Below are positions 63,322-64,000 of a DNA stretch of 64,000 nucleotides, piece by piece. Both the position numbers and the translations under genes were made by a program. A model generated the notes under the pieces. That model did not search any database and was not told the origin of the DNA. It worked only from the letters and a program-made list of their open reading frames with translations. The stretch comes from Aestuariibaculum marinum (GTDB lineage Bacteria > Bacteroidota > Bacteroidia > Flavobacteriales > Flavobacteriaceae), in the NCBI RefSeq assembly GCF_014596975.1, contig NZ_JACVXD010000002.1, forward strand, positions 428,280 through 492,279. The letters run 5' to 3'. Within the stretch, counting starts at the first letter, position 1; every line of letters starts with the position of its first letter.

Positions 63322-64000
63322 ATGATGAAATATACAACCATACCAAAAACCGATATAAAAGTTAGTAAAATTTGTTTGGGAACCATGACCTGGGGAAATC
63401 AAAATACAGAAGCCGAAGGTCATGCACAGTTAGATTATGCTCTGGAACAAGGTGTCAATTTTATCGATACTGCCGAAATGTATCCGGTGCCGGCTAGTCC
63501 GGAAACGCAGGGAGAAACCAGCAGAATTATTGGTAGTTGGTTAAAGAAACGCGAAAACCGCGATCAAGTGGTGATTGCGAGTAAAATTGTTGGTCGGTCA
63601 AGTGATTATACGGCGCATATAAGAACCTCTGGTTTACAAGGAAACGCTATTGCCGAGGCCGTTGATAATGAATTAAAACGCCTGCAAACCGATTATATAG
63701 ATTTGTATCAAATTCATTGGCCAGAGCGCGAAACCAATACGTTTGGCAAACGTGATTATGTTCACAATCCGGATGACGAATGGACGGATAACTTTAATGA
63801 AGTATTACATAAGATGAATGAGCAGATAAAAGCAGGAAAAATTCGTCACGTTGGGTTGTCTAACGAAAAAGCCTGGGGAACCATGCGTTTTCTAGAAGAA
63901 TCGAAAGCACATAGCTTGCCTCGCATGAAAACGATTCAAAATGCCTATTCTTTGTTAAACAGAACTTATGAAGGTGATTTAGCTGAAATTTCTATGCGTG
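63322..64000 (+). CDS. Aldo/keto reductase (Tas-like), N-terminal part, runs off the window
   Basis: The frame from the ATG at 63322 (or the adjacent ATG at 63325) is open to the end of the window, about 226 residues. It begins MMKYTTIPKTDIKVSKICLG and has the AKR features GTMTWGNQN, FIDTAEMYPVP (catalytic Asp and Tyr), VIASKIVGRS (catalytic Lys), YIDLYQIHWPE (His) and GKIRHVGLSNEKAWG. Tas-like members are NADPH-dependent reductases of broad carbonyl substrates. The last third is missing. Confidence 0.93.
   Translation, partial: MMKYTTIPKTDIKVSKICLGTMTWGNQNTEAEGHAQLDYALEQGVNFIDTAEMYPVPASPETQGETSRIIGSWLKKRENRDQVVIASKIVGRSSDYTAHIRTSGLQGNAIAEAVDNELKRLQTDYIDLYQIHWPERETNTFGKRDYVHNPDDEWTDNFNEVLHKMNEQIKAGKIRHVGLSNEKAWGTMRFLEESKAHSLPRMKTIQNAYSLLNRTYEGDLAEISMR

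Noticed and set aside
1-64000. tRNA, rRNA, CRISPR arrays, insertion sequences, prophage
   Set aside because: None recognised on reading; gaps between genes are short and hold no cloverleaf-like, spacer-repeat or transposase signals.

Overview
This 64 kb window looks like chromosomal DNA of a marine-type member of the Flavobacteriaceae (Bacteroidota). It is AT-rich. Start codons lack Shine-Dalgarno sequences, several promoters match the Bacteroidota -7 element TAnnTTTG, and there are TonB-dependent receptors with carboxypeptidase-like N-terminal domains, many lipoproteins, a Suf cluster and DUF families typical of the group (DUF3108, DUF3078, DUF2480, DUF5689). I saw no rRNA, tRNA, CRISPR array, prophage or insertion sequence. 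Most of the window is ordinary core genome. The accessory-looking parts are 12.3-25.0 kb and 51.8-61.3 kb.

Layout. 0-4.7 kb: the start of rimK and its partner peptidase gene (minus), then uvrC and a patatin-type outer-membrane phospholipase. 4.7-12.2 kb: aromatic amino acid catabolism (hmgA and hppD behind a Tyr/Phe-rich leader ORF, then kynA), continuing in a tight row with a DUF3108 protein, an M23 lipoprotein and pgi. 12.3-25.0 kb: two TonB-dependent receptors, a repeat lipoprotein, a lipoprotein endonuclease I, a DUF5689 lipoprotein and two endonuclease/exonuclease/phosphatase (EEP) enzymes, one secreted and one cytoplasmic. I read this as a probable extracellular nucleic-acid scavenging locus. 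25.0-28.6 kb: hflX and a class A penicillin-binding protein. 28.6-40.9 kb (minus): the Suf iron-sulfur assembly region in the order sufA, sufB, lipoprotein, sufC, sufD, sufS, then an M43 protease, a lipoprotein, sufE, a SufT-like protein, an ABC exporter, DUF2480, DUF3078 and a small lipoprotein. 41-47 kb: thiL, a small CxxC protein, an alpha/beta hydrolase, an HTH-ACT protein divergent from the aspartokinase gene lysC, and aminopeptidase P. 47.4-50.8 kb: the sdhCAB operon. 50.9-57.8 kb: an M28 peptidase and a heavy-metal RND efflux system whose pump and TolC-type channel are one fused ORF. 57.8-64 kb: a 1144-residue outer-membrane protein of unknown function, exonuclease III, an OmpA-family lipoprotein and a truncated aldo/keto reductase.

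How the genes work together. HppD converts 4-hydroxyphenylpyruvate to homogentisate and HmgA opens the ring; KynA starts tryptophan breakdown. The leader ORF ahead of hmgA is rich in Tyr and Phe codons and lies in foldable RNA, so attenuation by aromatic amino acid supply is a specific, testable idea. In the 12-25 kb locus, surface nucleases would cut DNA or RNA, the TonB receptors would import products, and EEP enzymes would finish the cleavage. The substrate is inferred, not shown by the sequence. The Suf genes form one biosynthetic block with an uncharacterised lipoprotein between sufB and sufC.
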